DNA of 64,000 bases. It comes from CAWJTV01 sp963845695. GTDB taxonomy: Bacteria; Planctomycetota; Planctomycetia; Isosphaerales; Isosphaeraceae. The first letter of the stretch is position 1. Each line of letters starts with the position of its first letter. The position numbers and the translations under genes are program-made. Of the stretch, positions 1-12,486 are shown piece by piece. The stretch lies in assembly GCA_963845695.1 (NCBI GenBank), contig CAWJTQ010000030.1, positions 94,729-158,728 on the forward strand, read 5' to 3'. Below the pieces are notes generated by a model. The model did not search any database. It was not told where the DNA came from and saw only the letters and a list, made by a program, of their open reading frames with translations.

Positions 1-3000
1 AGGTGACCGAGATCGATTGGGGTTGATGGGAACGGTCACGTCATCGGCTGTCCCGAGGATGCCGTCGGGGCCGGCGCTGGTCACGAGGATCGACGCCGCT
101 GTGAAATGGGTCAGGTCGATGTTCTTGTCGGTCGTGATGGTGAACTGGATGGCGCCATTGGTCAGCGACGTGAACACCTGGCCGGGCGTCGGGCTGACGA
201 ACTGGGCCGTGGGAGCCGTCTGGTCCACGATGAACGGCAACTGGGCGTTGGGATCGTTGGGATTGGACTGAGTTGCCGCTCTGGTCGGTGACGACCGCCT
301 GGGCCACGTAGTACACCTTGTTGGTGCCGCCGGCCGCCGGAGACACCGGCGACAGGTCCCCGCTGGACCCAACATTGTAGATCGGGAACAGGTCGGGAAG
401 TGGGGTCGTGTTGGTCACGAGACCGGTGCCGGCCGCATCCACGCCCAGGGTGACCGAGAAGTTGCCGCTGGCGTCGGTCAAGGCCGTCCCCGCGTCCGGA
501 GCGGAGGTACTGGGCATACTGGGCGACAGGTTGGCGGGGAGCTGACTGGCGGAGAAGTACGTCGTGCCGTTGATCGAGAGGCCGACGTTCACGATGGCCG
601 TCTGGCCCGCGAGCGGTACCAGCGTCGGGTTGGGCTCGGTGATCGTGCCGATGAACGTCGGCGGGGTGGCGTTCGTGATGTTGTCCCCCACGATGTTGGA
701 ATCGCTGGTGGACGACAGCTGCGAGCGTGCCCGTGGTGACGAACGGCGGGGTCGTGTTGATGATGAAGGTGTCGTAGAAGTTGCCGCCCGGATAGCCGTT
801 GCCGGAGGGGAGGGCGAGTTGCGTCCCGCGTGGTGGGGTCGTCGCCGTTGCGAGAGGTCCTCACCATCGAGAGCGATGCCCTGGGTGTTGGCGACGACCG
901 GCGAGCCGCTGCCGAAGAGGATGAGGCGATACTCATCGGTCGCGAAGCGACAACCCGCTGGCTGCCAGGCTGATGACCAGCTGTGTTGGTCGCGCTGTTG
1001 TAGGACAGCTTGCCCGACAGGTTGATGAACTGCTGCGTCGTGCCCGGGGCGATGCCCAGCTCCTCGAGCTGCACGGTGCTGCTGGTGAGCGTGCTGGGGT
1101 CGATCGGTTCGCTGAAGGTCACGTCGATCGTCAGCGGGGTCTGCTGCTGCCCGCCTCTCCGCCGACGGTGTAGAACGGAACGGTCGTCGAGCCGGTCGAG
1201 GTGGTGCTGCTCTCGGTGGCCGTCACCGCGGTCACCTGGGGCGGGTTCAGATTGACGTACTGATACGCTCCGATGTCGATGAACGGGTTGCTGCCGTAGC
1301 CGACGCCCGGGGACGTTCGGGTCGGGGACGCGGATGTACCCCAGGATGTCGCGCACCCCGGTGATCGGCTCGTAGTTGTAGGTGCCCGGGAGCGACGGAG
1401 GGCCCCGAGTAGCCGTTGGGATCGCTGGTCAGGACCGGCTCCCACTCGTCGGGGAAGCTGAAGAAGCCCGAGCCCGGCAGGGTCACGATCTGGCGCGAGT
1501 CGTAGGATCCGTCGAACAACAGATTGTTGAAGCCTGCCGAAGAAGCCACCGAACTCGCCGAAGAGGTCCGACTTGCCCGGCACCTCGTCCAGGGGCAGGT
1601 CTTGATGGTTCGTCCGGGTGCCGATGAGCTGCCCGTTCGACGAGGGTCAGGGTGGTTCCCGGATAGATCGCGTTGCCACCGGCGACCGGCCCGATCTCGC
1701 TGCGCCCCGCGTCGATCGCCGGAGAATTCGGCTCGAGCTCGAAGTTCTCGGCCGTGGCATCCAGGCCCGCACCGACCGGCCCGACGAAGTCCGGATTCCC
1801 GTAGCTCGCGCCTTGGTTGCCCTCGAAGTCGCCGTCGTTGGTCGTCGAGACGATATTGGTGGCGTTGTTGTAGAACAGGTTGTACTGGAGCTGGCTGAAC
1901 GCGTTCTGTCCCTGGAGGTTCACGGCGACGTTCGTCGAGCCGTCGAAGATGTCGTTCATCGCCAGCACTTCGACACTGGCGTAGCTGTTGTCGGGATTGT
2001 CGGCGTGAGCCGGGGCGACGGTCTGGATGGCGTAGCCATCGTTATAGAACGTCACGTTCTCGATGACGGCCTGGTAGACGCTGTCCCCGGTCGGTATCGT
2101 TGCCCGTCTGGGAATTGATGTGCACGCCCTGGGCGGAGTTGGAGATCGGTGTCATTGTACATGTACAGGAAGACCGGCTCGCCGGCCAGGCTACTGCGGG
2201 TCGGTGCGGTGGGCTGGGACGCGACGCCGCCAGTGGGGCCCGTCCAGTCGAAGTCGATGGCCCCCGAGGCCGCGGGATGGACGAAGACCGCCGCGTCGGA
2301 GAAGTCGGCGAGGTTGGAATCGGAGATCGTGAACGACATCGGGGCATTGAGCTGATTGACCGGCGCCAGGTAGCCGCTGAGCTGGTCCCACCAGTCGGCG
2401 GTCGTCAAGCTGGGCGCTCCCGGTGCCTTCGAGATGTTGTTGAAGGTATTGACGATCCCTCCGCCCTGGACCTCGATCCGGGACATGTAGCTGATGTCGG
2501 CGTTGTAGATGATGCTGCCGTCGAAGGGATCGGTCGGGTCGTACTCGGTCAGCGAGTTGCCGCCGATGTAGATGTATCCGCCGTCGCCGGGCTCGGGGGT
2601 GGTCAGTGAGTTGGTGGCGGTGTTCGGATTGATCACCTGCTGGTAGACCGGGTCGTTTTCGAGGATGTCGTACATCTTCACGCCCCGGACCGTCGTGCCG
2701 ACGGTGTCGTCACGGAGCGAGGTCAGGATCACGGGCACCCGCTGTTGCCCGGTCGTCTGGTTGCCGGGGATGCCGAGGATTCGGATCTCGGAGTAGGCGC
2801 CCGGGTCGATCAACTCGCTGCCGGTCGGATCGACGCCGTCATCCACGCCCACGACGAATCCCGCACCCCCGTCCGGGATCGCCGCGATCCCCGTCGAGCC
2901 GGCGCCGGTCAAGGAGCCCTGGCCGTTCGGCGGCAAGTCGCTGAGCATCTTGACGATGACCGACTGGCCGGGCTCGGGATCGTCTCGCCGTCGGCGAGCA

Positions 3001-6000
3001 AGGTCCCGGGCAGCGCGGCCTGGATCGTCAGCGAGATGGTCGGCGAAGCTTCCGTCGTGAAGGCGGTGATATTCGGGACCGGCAGGCCCTGATCATTGAA
3101 GAAGAATCTCTCGCTACCCAGGTCGACCGTGCCCCGGAGGACATAGGTCAGGTCGGTCGCGTCCCACAAGGCATTGACCGTCTGATTGACATAGTCGACC
3201 GGGATGACACCCGGGAGGCCTTCCCGCGGGCCGATATAGGCGTAGTTCGTCGCAGGGATCGTCGTAATAGATCCCGGTCGGTCACGACGGCCAGGCCATC
3301 GATGCCGTTGCCCTGCATGACGTTGCCGCGGAAGAAGGGGGCACCGGATTCCAAGGGCGTGAGCGGGTTCGCCGGCCAGGAGGCCGTTGGGCTCGATCTG
3401 CATCGCCGCATCGAAGTTGTCGTAGAAGTTGTTATTGGTGATGTAGGCGTCGGTGCCGGTGTCGGGCTCCAGTCTGGCGGCAGCGGGAACGTCTGCACAT
3501 CGAGACCGGTGATAAAGGCGAGGACCGACTGCGACGGAATCGTGAACTGCTGAGTGTTGAGCGGGCCGCCGCCATACTCGAACGTGGCATCGTTGATGAC
3601 GGCCAAGGCGCCGGTGATGAATCCCGACGCTGCCCCACAGGCTAGGCGCGAGGGTCTTCGTGCTGGGCTCGCTGAACGCATCGAGTGCCGGCACGAATGG
3701 CGTGGACGCCGCGTCGTCGTAGATCGAGGTGAAGATGACCTGGAGGATCGTTCGCCCCTTCCTCGACGAAGTTGGGCGAATTGGGGCTGTAGTTGTTGTC
3801 GGCGTCAAAGCCGTTGATGTATGACCGGGACCCGACGTTGAGGCTCGCGCCGGTATTGAGCACGTCGAGCCCCGAGCCCTCGTCGAACTTGATGACCGTG
3901 CCGGGCTGGATATAGAGCCGGTTCGTGATATAGTCGGTCTCGCCGCCCGTGTTCTCCAGCAGCTCCTGACCGACGACGAGCTGGGCCACGACGATGTAGG
4001 GGAGAGGCGCCTCGAGCGTGTAGTTGATCGAGCCGCCCAGGGTCGATGGGTTGAGGGAAATTGGGATTCGCGAGTGTCGCGCTGGTCGGCTCGACGAACC
4101 GTTGGTCTCGGCCATCAGATAGATGCCATTGAGGCTGTTGCCCGTCGCCACGTCGTTCCGAACCAGGAACCGCGCGCCGTGTCGTCCTCGCGGAGCGAGT
4201 CGAAGTCGGCGCCGAGGGCGGCCTTCCGTGCCTCCGGTCCCGCCCGTGTCGGCGATGTGTCATTGGTGATCATCGGGCGGGAGTTGTACAGGGTGATGCC
4301 GCTGTAGAAATTGCTCGTGCCCGTCGGCACGGCCCCGCCGGCATAACGGATGTTCGGTGAAATTCAGGATCGACATGGCGTCCTGGGCACCCGAGACCGC
4401 CGGGCCGCCATTGGGCCCCACCAGGGTCCCGTCCACCGGGAAGTTGGTCAACTCCTGCGAGGACGACCGCCTCGTCGTAGTTGCGGAAGACGATGCCGCC
4501 CCAGTCGCCGGGTAGCGGCGTCGTGTCGGGGTTATTGTTGGTGGCGCCGCCGATGCTGGCGTCGTTGTACGACGTGAACGTCACCGGATTGGACGCGGTC
4601 CCCAGGATTCGAGGGCACTCCCCTGGTTCTGCACGAACAGCGAGGCGTCTTGCAGCTTCAGGGTCGTCCCCGCCGTGAAGACCAGCATCGTGTCAAACGG
4701 CACCGACGCACTGCCACCTGCCCCGCCGGTGTTGCCCGCCGGATTGATGAGCGTGAAGCTGGCTTCGGTCACCGCGCCGGTCACCGGGTTGCGCGAGGGC
4801 AGACCGGGCAGGGCGACGACCACGACTGGGCCGTTGTCGGCCAATTGCGACGCTGCGTAGAAGGCCGATTGCTGGTACTGGCCCAAGGGGTTCGTGCCCG
4901 AAGCCGCGCCGTTCGGCAGTGCCAGGGCCGGGTAGGGATTGGCCATGCTGCCGTTGGACAGGGTGCTCGGCTGAAGGGGGTTCTCGACGTAGTCGGGCCG
5001 GGCGAATACCACGTTGCCGTACGGCACCACGGTGAAGCCCGTCACGAACGCGCCGCCGGCCACGCCGTCGCCGCTCATGTCGTCCATCTGAAGGGTGCCG
5101 TTGGCCATCTCGTCTTCATATTCAGGGATGCTGACATTCGACGGAACGCCCGGGAAGTCCGGGCTGGCTTGCGAGGTCTGATTGCCGAGGAACTCGCCGT
5201 CGAGCTGGTTGCCGTAGATGTCGAAGATCCGGGTGTCGTTGCCGGCGGCATCGACCTGGTTGGGCATGTAGATCCGGTAATCGTCGGCAGCCAGGGTGGT
5301 GCCGGCGGCGATCTGGAGCACCAGGCGATTGCCCGACTGGCCGGCCTGCGTGACCAGGCTCGAGGTCCCCGACGTGATATTGTAGTTGTAGAGGGTGACG
5401 GTGGTTCCGCTCACGACCGTGAAACCGGTGCCGCTGGCAGCCAAGTCCGCCCTCGCCCAGGTTGCCGAAATCGCCGTCGGCCGCGGAGTTCGGGGTGTCG
5501 GCCGAACGGACGAGGAGGACGTCCGGGGTGTAGTTCGCGAACGGGATGGGGTTCGAGAGGTCAATGACGACGGTATTGGGTGGTGCCGGGACGTTGTCGC
5601 GTGTGTTGGTCCCCGACGCAGACGGCAGCTCGAAATAGGACTGCACGCTGCCGACGGCCGTCGAGCCGTTGGAGCTGTAGCCGTTCTCCAGGGCCATGCT
5701 GGTGATGTAGGTCGGCACGCTCTGGATGGCGAAGTTGAGGATGAAGTCTCTCGTGCCTTCGTATTGTACTGAGGTGTCGTCGAGGTAGTTGCCCGCCGCG
5801 TCGGCCAGGCCGGGATACTGGAGCTCGTGGGTGTGGGCAATGAACTCGTATGAGCCCGACGGAAGTCCCAGGCGTGAAGGTCACGTAGATATAGCCGTTA
5901 TAGGCCGTGACGTAACCCGCCGCGTTGGTTGAAGGAGTGTTATTGGCGACGAAGGTCGCGCTGTCGATGTACTGCGACTCGTCGGTGTTGGTGGTGACGT

Positions 6001-9000
6001 TGATCAGCGAGTAATTGCTGATGTTGTCCGCGGTGGCCGCGATCGAGCGCCGGGAACAGAACGGAGCTCGGGGTACCCAGGGGGGCATCCTGGGGATTGA
6101 CCGGGTCGACCACGGTCAGATACAGTGAGCTCAACGTGGGGACGTTTGTGGTATTCGGGTTCTGGTTGGGCAGAGGCAGAGCCGAGCCACTTTGCGTGAA
6201 CGAGGCCGCGGTGATCTCGGGCGCGGTCTTGTCGATCCGGAACGCGTCGATATCCGACGACGACAGGCCCGGCAGCGGGGGCAGATCGGGCTGGCCGACG
6301 ACCACGGCCACGGCGGTCTGGAAGCCCTCCACCAAAGCCGGCGCGGTCACCGTGAAGGTGCCCGCGGAGGTTGTCGTCGTCAGCACATCGTACGCGCCCA
6401 CATACCCGCGCCCAGCCGAGCCGGCGGCCAGAGTGGTGGTGCCGCCGTGGTCTCCGCTGAACTCGACCAGGATCTGGTCGCCGGAGATCGAGCCGGGGAA
6501 CGGCACGTACACCTGCCCGATGAACTGCGGCTGGGTCAGGTTCGTGTTCTGGTCATTGGGAATGCCCGTATCGGAGGACGGATCCATCTCGAACGTGGTG
6601 ATGACCGGAGCCTGCGAGCGCCTCGTATCCCAGGTTCTGGATGAAGTCGTAGGGCCCGCCGTTGAAGCCCGTAGTGGGGAACGAGCCGGTGTAGTAGCCG
6701 TCGAGCGAGTTGCCGACCAGGTCCGTGACCCCGGTCCCCGAACCGTTGGCGCTCAGGACAACGATCGCGTAATGATCAGAGGGCATCTCGGTCTGGGGCA
6801 GGTTGCTGTAGTCCAGCGTCACCGTGTATGTGAGTGCGTTATAGCTAATCGTGGCGCGGGGATCGGTATTCAGGTTGATGTAACTGGAGATGTCGGACGG
6901 CTTGGGAGGCCAGGCCGCATTCGTCCCTTCGCGGAGGACGAGGATGTTGCTCAGTGTGACCGAATTGGGGTCGAGCGCCTTGCTGAACTGGATCGTGATG
7001 GTTCGGCCGCTGACCGACGTATTGACGATCGTCGGAGCCGTGGTGTCGGCGAGCGTAAAGGAGATCGCACCGGAGCCGACCAAGCTCTTCCCGTCTTCGG
7101 AAACGACCTGGGTCCCGCTGGTTGGGTCCTGGATCGAGAACGTGTACTTGCCGTTGGCGATGAGGCCCGCGGACTTCTGGAGAGTGATGGGGAAGTCGAT
7201 GATCGTCGGGCGCTCGTGTTCGTGTTGCTCGGGTCGATGATCGGTGCCCCGACAAGAACCGTGACACCGGCTGGCGTGGTGGTGAAGGTGAGGTCAGCGG
7301 CCGAGAGCGACGAGAAGACTACCGGCTTGTTGAAAGTCACCTGAATGAAGCTCGGCGCGGTGGTGACCGTCGCACCGGCCACGGGGTTCGTCGAGCTGAC
7401 CCGCAACACGTTCAACGGCATTGAGTGCCTTGGGCGCGTTGATCAGACCGTAGCCGCCCTCCGCGTCCCAGGTTCCGGGCGTTGCGCCGTTCATGGGAGT
7501 GTCCGCGGCCGAGGCGATCAGCCCCGCGCGGATCTCCGCGGGGGTAAGGCCGGGAACGAGCTGGTCCATCAATGCGGCCACGGCGGCGGCATTCGGAGCG
7601 GCCGACGAGGTGCCGAAGAAGCTGGGCAGGTCCTGCGACAGGTTCGTCGAAGTCGAGGGCTCGCCGGGCACGTAAGGAGGCGAGTCGCTGGTGTTGATGA
7701 TGGCGTCGGGGATGAAGAACGATGTATTGCCGCCGTCGGGCGCGGTAATCGTCGGGTTCTGGGCGATCACCGGCGACTGGGAGGCCCCGAGAGGCGTGAG
7801 CGTGTACTCGCCCGGACCATTCGAGCTGAAGGGCTCGGAAGCCAGCGGGTTCTGGCCCAGGTACGGGGCCGGCGACCACCAGGGCACGGCGCCCACGCCG
7901 ATGGTGTTAACGGCCGTCTCGTGGCCCGCGGATGTGGGGTAGTAGGTCCCACCCGCGCTGCCGAATTGCGGCGAGACCGTCAGGTCGTTGCTGTCATCGG
8001 CGTTGTAGAACTCGACGTGGCCAGGTGCCGGCCCGGAGACCAGTTGGATCACCACGTAGTAGGTGCCCGCGGTAGCCGGCGTTTGCAAATACTGGAACGG
8101 CGCCTGCATCGCGACGTTGTTGCCGGTGCTGGAAGCGACGACAGTGCCGCTGGAATTGAGCAGGTAGAACGACAAGCTCGAGGTCACGGCGTTCGTGTCG
8201 CCGGTTGGCTCTTGCGTCTGGTACGGCTGGTCGAACTGGAAGACCAGCGGGATGCTCCCGGCTGTCGTCGTGATCGGCATCTCGTCGAGAGTACCCCCGT
8301 TGGGGTTGAAGTTCATGTAGGTCCCGGCGGTCGAGCCGATGCCCGTGATCGTGTCCGTGACGGAGCGGAACTGCGAGAGGTATCCCCCGTTGGCCTGGTT
8401 GCCAGCGGCGCTGAAGTAGGACACGCCCTGCGCCGTCACGGTGTCGACGGCCTGAGAGATCAAGCCGTCTTGGAAGAGGGGTTCATCGAGGAAAGAGACG
8501 TCGTCCACGATGATGTTGGCGTTGGCCGTGTTGGCCAGGGCGAGGATCGCTTGATTCATCGCCAGATCGCTGTCGCCTGCCGTGTCGAAGGCCAGGCCGG
8601 CCCCCGGAGCGATGTCGTGGATGTTCTCCAGCATCGCGCGGCCTTCGTCGGTGCTGCCGGCAGGTCCATCGCCAAGGACGTTGACCGGATCACTGGGATT
8701 CAGGTCGCCGGTGCCGTACGACTCAGAGAGGCCGCCGTTATACTGATTCACGCTGTCGGAGATGACGCCGACGGTCACACCCTGGCCGGTGACGTTGTAT
8801 TCCGTTTGAGCGGTGTCCGCGCCCAGCGTGGTCTCCGCCTCGTTGTCCGCCGCTCCCTGGTAGTGGTAGACGGGATAATAGAGCGGCTGGCCGGCCTCGG
8901 TCTGAGCCATCTCCGCGATCGACGGCAGTGAATTGATCGGAGCCCAACCGTCCACCAGCCCATAAGAGGCGCTCGTGGTGGTCACCTTCATGCCCGCGTC

Positions 9001-9366
9001 TTGCAGCGAGGTCTGGAACTGGCTGAAATCACCACCCAGGCTCTTCACCTGTAGGCCAACGTCGTTCCCCTGAAATTCGATCTGAGGGAATTCCTTGGCC
9101 AGCGTCGCGACCGAGGCTCCGTTCTGGACCCACTGCTGGTAGATCGTAACGACCTGATCGCCCAGGTTGGCCATCGGGCCGCTCTGGACGTTGAAAAGGT
9201 TTGTAGAGGTCGGCGTCCAGAGCGGCGCGAACGTGTTCCCGCCCCCCGTCAGCAGCCGCCGTTCCTCGAGCGATTCGATCCTCGGGAAGCCCTGCCGCTT
9301 GGCGTGCGACGTGTTGCGGCGCCGATTGGGCCCCTGACTCCGACCGTTTCTCTTGAAGCTCCCCAT
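1..9366 (-). CDS. Giant LEPR-type surface protein with subtilase-like (S8) head, broken by many frame changes; 3' end outside window
   Basis: The ATG at 9366 follows GGGGAG eight bases upstream. The N-terminus is Arg/Lys-rich and ends in IESLEERRLLT, a variant of the planctomycete LEPR-XLL motif of large exported proteins. A subtilase fold follows: VISDS (Asp204), GTSSAAP (Ser587) and the AAGN oxyanion region, but the usual HGT histidine motif is replaced by DEGRAM (Glu241). Downstream come Ig-like/SbsA-type segments (for example near 7.0 kb and 1.1 kb) and parallel beta-helix-like stretches rich in Asn and Gly (2.9-1.5 kb). Coding potential moves between the three minus frames about 20 times, for example near 7415, 7215, 6090, 4585, 2940 and 1130, without loss of sequence. 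At 7215 an extra C in a short C run restores the frame. I read it as one gene of more than 3,100 residues; protease activity is uncertain. Confidence 0.72.
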
Positions 9367-10181
9367 CGACAGACTCCCCGGTTAGCTTGTTGAGCTTGGA
9401 CCCTATCGGAACGCGAATCGAAAACTGAGCGTTCGAGGGTCAGGGCTCCCTACGATCAAGGTGACTCACGAGCATCCGCTTCGGAAGCCGCCGCAATGGG
9501 CGCGTCAGCACCCTCGGCAAGCCTCCGACCTGTCCACAGCCAGGATCCTTCAGATCACACCTTCAAGGTCCTTCCCGTCCTGCGATGCGAGGTGCGGCTC
9601 ATGATCTGGCTTTCCTTGCCCGGAGTCGCCTGGTCACGACCTTCGTCCTCATGGACCCCGTCGTGCCTGACCTCCGGTTGAACCCGCACTGATTTCCCTT
9701 GAAACCTCCAGCCACCCCGAGTCTGCAACCCATTCGCGTCCCCTCTCATGTCGAGAGAGTGCGGTCGGATCGCCTATGAGATGCCTGGTTGGCCTCATGC
9801 ACGCAGTCAATCATTACCTCGTTGATTCCGTTCGTCAAGCCCCGACTGTTCGGAATTCGGTGGGATGTGGATCGAAGGGGGAGTCGCGGCGAATTCCGGG
9901 GCCGCGCGATGCGCGGAAATTGAGTCAGTAGGAGTCTGTCCTCTGGAATCGAGAAGTCAAACGCGGTGCTCATGATGCGGGCATTTTGAAAGGGGGAGCC
10001 GAGCCGAGCCGGGCGGGCCTTGTCCGAGGACTCGGAGGTCACGGCCCGTGGCAGAAGGAATGACGGTGATTGCGTCGGCCTGGTGTTGAGGAATAATGGG
10101 TGCACTGGGAAACGAGCGCACCCACGAGCGGGCTGGCCGCTCGCGTGTTGGGAGGCGCGTAAGGAATCGAGTGAGGTCCCC
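9367..10181. other. Intergenic region between divergent genes, no gene seen
   Basis: About 815 bases separate the giant surface-protein gene (minus) from the aldolase gene (plus). Only antisense or composition-driven open frames occur here. Promoters for both divergent genes must lie inside, but I see no clear -35/-10 pair or palindromic operator. Confidence 0.5.
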
Positions 10182-11141
10182 ATGACGATCTCCGTGGAAC
10201 AGCTTAGAGGAGGGTTGATCCCGGCGGTGCCCGTACCGATCGGGCGCGACGGGGAGGTCCACGATACGGGTCTCGAGAGTTACGTGGGCTGGATGGCCGC
10301 CCAGCCCATCGCGGGGGTCGCGGTCTGGGCGCATACAGGGCGAGGACTTCGGTTGACCGATCCCACGGGCGATCGTGTGCTCGGGGCCTGGCGTCGGGCA
10401 CTTCCCCCCGACTGCTTCCTGATCGCAGCGGCAGGACCCCGGCACGGTTCGCTTGAAGTCCCCGAAGTGTTCAACTCTGCCCGGTCAATGGCCCGGCGCG
10501 CGGCCAACCTCGGGGCAGATGCACTCCTCGTCCACCCGCCTGTCGCCTTTCGCGATCGCGACGACCGAGACTCGCTCATCCTGGATTACCACGCTGAAAT
10601 CGCCGAGGTGGGATTGCCGCTGGTCTTATTCTACCTCTATGAGGCTGCCGGCGGCATCTCCTATTCGCCGGATTTGCTCACCTCTCTGCTCGGACGCCCC
10701 GAGGTCCTGGGCATCAAAGTCGCCACGCTTGATAGCGTGATAACCTTCCAGGACATCGCGCGGCTGATCCGCGAACGAGCGCCCGGCAAGCTCTTGATCA
10801 CGGGTGAAGACCGATTCCTCGGCTACAGCCTGGTGTGCGGCGCCCAGGCCGCTTTGATCGGCATGGCAGCCGCCTGCACGCAACTGCAAGCCGAACTGCT
10901 TCGATCCTTCCAGCAGGGAGATGCGGAGCGGTTCCTCGAGTTGAACGCCGCGATCGACGACCTGGCCCAGCATACGTTTCTTGCCCCGATGGAAGGTTAT
11001 ATTCAACGAATGCTCTGGTGTCTCGTTCACCAGGGAATCATCCCCGACGATGCGGCCCACGACCCTTGGGGACCTGATCTCGACCCGTCGGAATTTGATC
11101 GCATCGGCACATGTCTCGCACGTCTGGAGAGGTTACGTTGA
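10182..11141 (+). CDS. Dihydrodipicolinate synthase/N-acetylneuraminate lyase family aldolase
   Basis: This is a 319-residue class I aldolase of the DapA/NanA type, close to the usual length of about 300. The ATG at 10182 is chosen because GTGAGG lies just upstream; longer in-frame extensions have non-coding composition. The likely Schiff-base lysine is Lys179 in LGIKVATLDS. The tyrosine motif is seen as FYLYEAAGG (residues 150-158) instead of the canonical YNxPGR, so true dihydrodipicolinate synthase activity is unlikely. GAQAALIGMAAAC near residue 220 matches the late-barrel glycine motif. The stop is 39 bases before the next gene, a dihydroorotate-dehydrogenase-like protein, so the two are probably co-transcribed. 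The substrate is unknown; a 2-keto acid aldolase or hydrolase is the safest description. Confidence 0.85.
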   Translation: MTISVEQLRGGLIPAVPVPIGRDGEVHDTGLESYVGWMAAQPIAGVAVWAHTGRGLRLTDPTGDRVLGAWRRALPPDCFLIAAAGPRHGSLEVPEVFNSARSMARRAANLGADALLVHPPVAFRDRDDRDSLILDYHAEIAEVGLPLVLFYLYEAAGGISYSPDLLTSLLGRPEVLGIKVATLDSVITFQDIARLIRERAPGKLLITGEDRFLGYSLVCGAQAALIGMAAACTQLQAELLRSFQQGDAERFLELNAAIDDLAQHTFLAPMEGYIQRMLWCLVHQGIIPDDAAHDPWGPDLDPSEFDRIGTCLARLERLR

Positions 11142-11180
11142 GCGGGGAACTCGTCGCGCAGCGTCAACTCAGGAGAAGCC

Positions 11181-12486
11181 ATGCCTCCCTCACGCCCTCA
11201 CCTGCTTCCCCGCGAACCCGATCTTCCCCACGAGTTTGTCCAGCGCGTCCGGGCTGACTTCGAGCGATTTGCGCGCAGGGCCTGCCCGAGGATCTCGACC
11301 ATTATCTGTTCGAGTCCTATGGGCTGGACCTGACGGCCTCTTACGCCGGAATGGCGATCCGGAATCCGTGGGGCAAGGCGTCGGGACAGCTCTCCCTCAA
11401 TCGCAAGCAAATCGAAGAGGCCGCGGAAGCACGCCTGGGACTGGTTGTGCTCAAGACGGTGATCGCCCAGGATGCCCAGGGTCGCCAGTCGATGTCGGCC
11501 TGGGCGATCAAGGAATCGCAAATGGTCCCCGAGCCGATTTCGAGCCCGGCGACCGGAGCGCAGGGTTGGACGATCACCTGGAAGGGGCGAGGTTGGTGGC
11601 AGTCGTTCGCCGATTATCTGGAGCTGGTCAGGGCCGGCTCCGAGATCGCACAGGGAAGCAATCTGCTCGTCGTCCCGTCGGTGAAGTATCACCTCCCCGC
11701 AGCAGGCGAGGCCACCTGGCGAGAAGAGGAGTATCGGGAGACGACGCACGCGTTGCTCGCCGCCTACCAGTCCAGCGCCGGGCCGGTCGTGATGCCTTTG
11801 GAGAAGGACTTCTCCCCGACCCTGGCAGGCTCCGATCGTGCGACCCAGCGCGCCATCGTTGTGGAGTGGCTGCGGCGCGTTCCCGGGCTGATCCGCTCCG
11901 CCACGACGGACGTCGGCTGTCTCAGGGTCGGTCTCAAGCTGTTCAACAGCCTCGACGACGACGACTTTCAACTCGCGATGCTGGCCGAGGTCCATGGCGA
12001 AACCCGACCGGATTATCTCGTGTATGCCAATCGCCTCTTCGACCCCGATCGTGTCTTCGAGGGCCAACGCGGGGTGGCCTACGGAGGCCCCGACCTGAGC
12101 GACCGGAATCTCCGACTCCTCTCGACGCTCCGCAGAGGCCAGCGCAGGGCGAAATCGCGGGACCTCCCCTGGAGATCAGTGCGACCGGCGACATCAGCTC
12201 GGGCCGGATTGCCGTGGAGTACGCTCTTCGGGGCTGTACGAGCTTCCAGATTCATACCCTGTTTCAGCTCCCTGCGGCTGAGTACCCGATGCGCGTCGGG
12301 TCCAAGGTGCAAAGAGCGTTGCACCGCCTCTACTTCGACCCCCAGGACGGTTTCATCATCTGGCTGCTCCACGCGGCCGGCAAATTGGACGTGCCCCGTG
12401 ATGGCGTCATCCGGTTCCTGGACCTGGCCCGACGTGGGGCGCGTTCAGCTCTGACCACTCGGGACCTCGACCCCGAGGCGCCGTAG
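11181..12486 (+). CDS. Dihydroorotate dehydrogenase-like flavoprotein, two frame breaks
   Basis: The ATG at 11181 has AGGAGA eight bases upstream. The protein is about 434 residues. It resembles dihydroorotate/dihydropyrimidine dehydrogenase FMN barrels: NPWGKASGQL near the N-terminus, LVVLKTV, VPSVKYHLP, and the C-terminal ISATGDISSGRIAVEYA followed by RGCTSFQIHT, which corresponds to the phosphate-binding end of the barrel. The reading frame changes near 11275 (one base appears missing) and near 12140. The last 42 bases overlap the convergent HAD gene. Linkage to the DapA-like gene suggests a shared catabolic pathway, not pyrimidine synthesis. The family assignment is fair, but the substrate is not inferable. 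Confidence 0.65.

Noticed and set aside
4650..5567. Plus-strand open frame of 305 codons in the giant-gene region
   Set aside because: The minus strand here reads as beta-rich surface protein; the plus frame has low-complexity Arg/Gly/Val composition without motifs.
1..9366. Programmed ribosomal frameshifting as the cause of the many frame changes
   Set aside because: The changes go in both directions, are too numerous and lack slippery heptamers with following structures; an indel in a short C run at 7215 is enough to explain the one I resolved.
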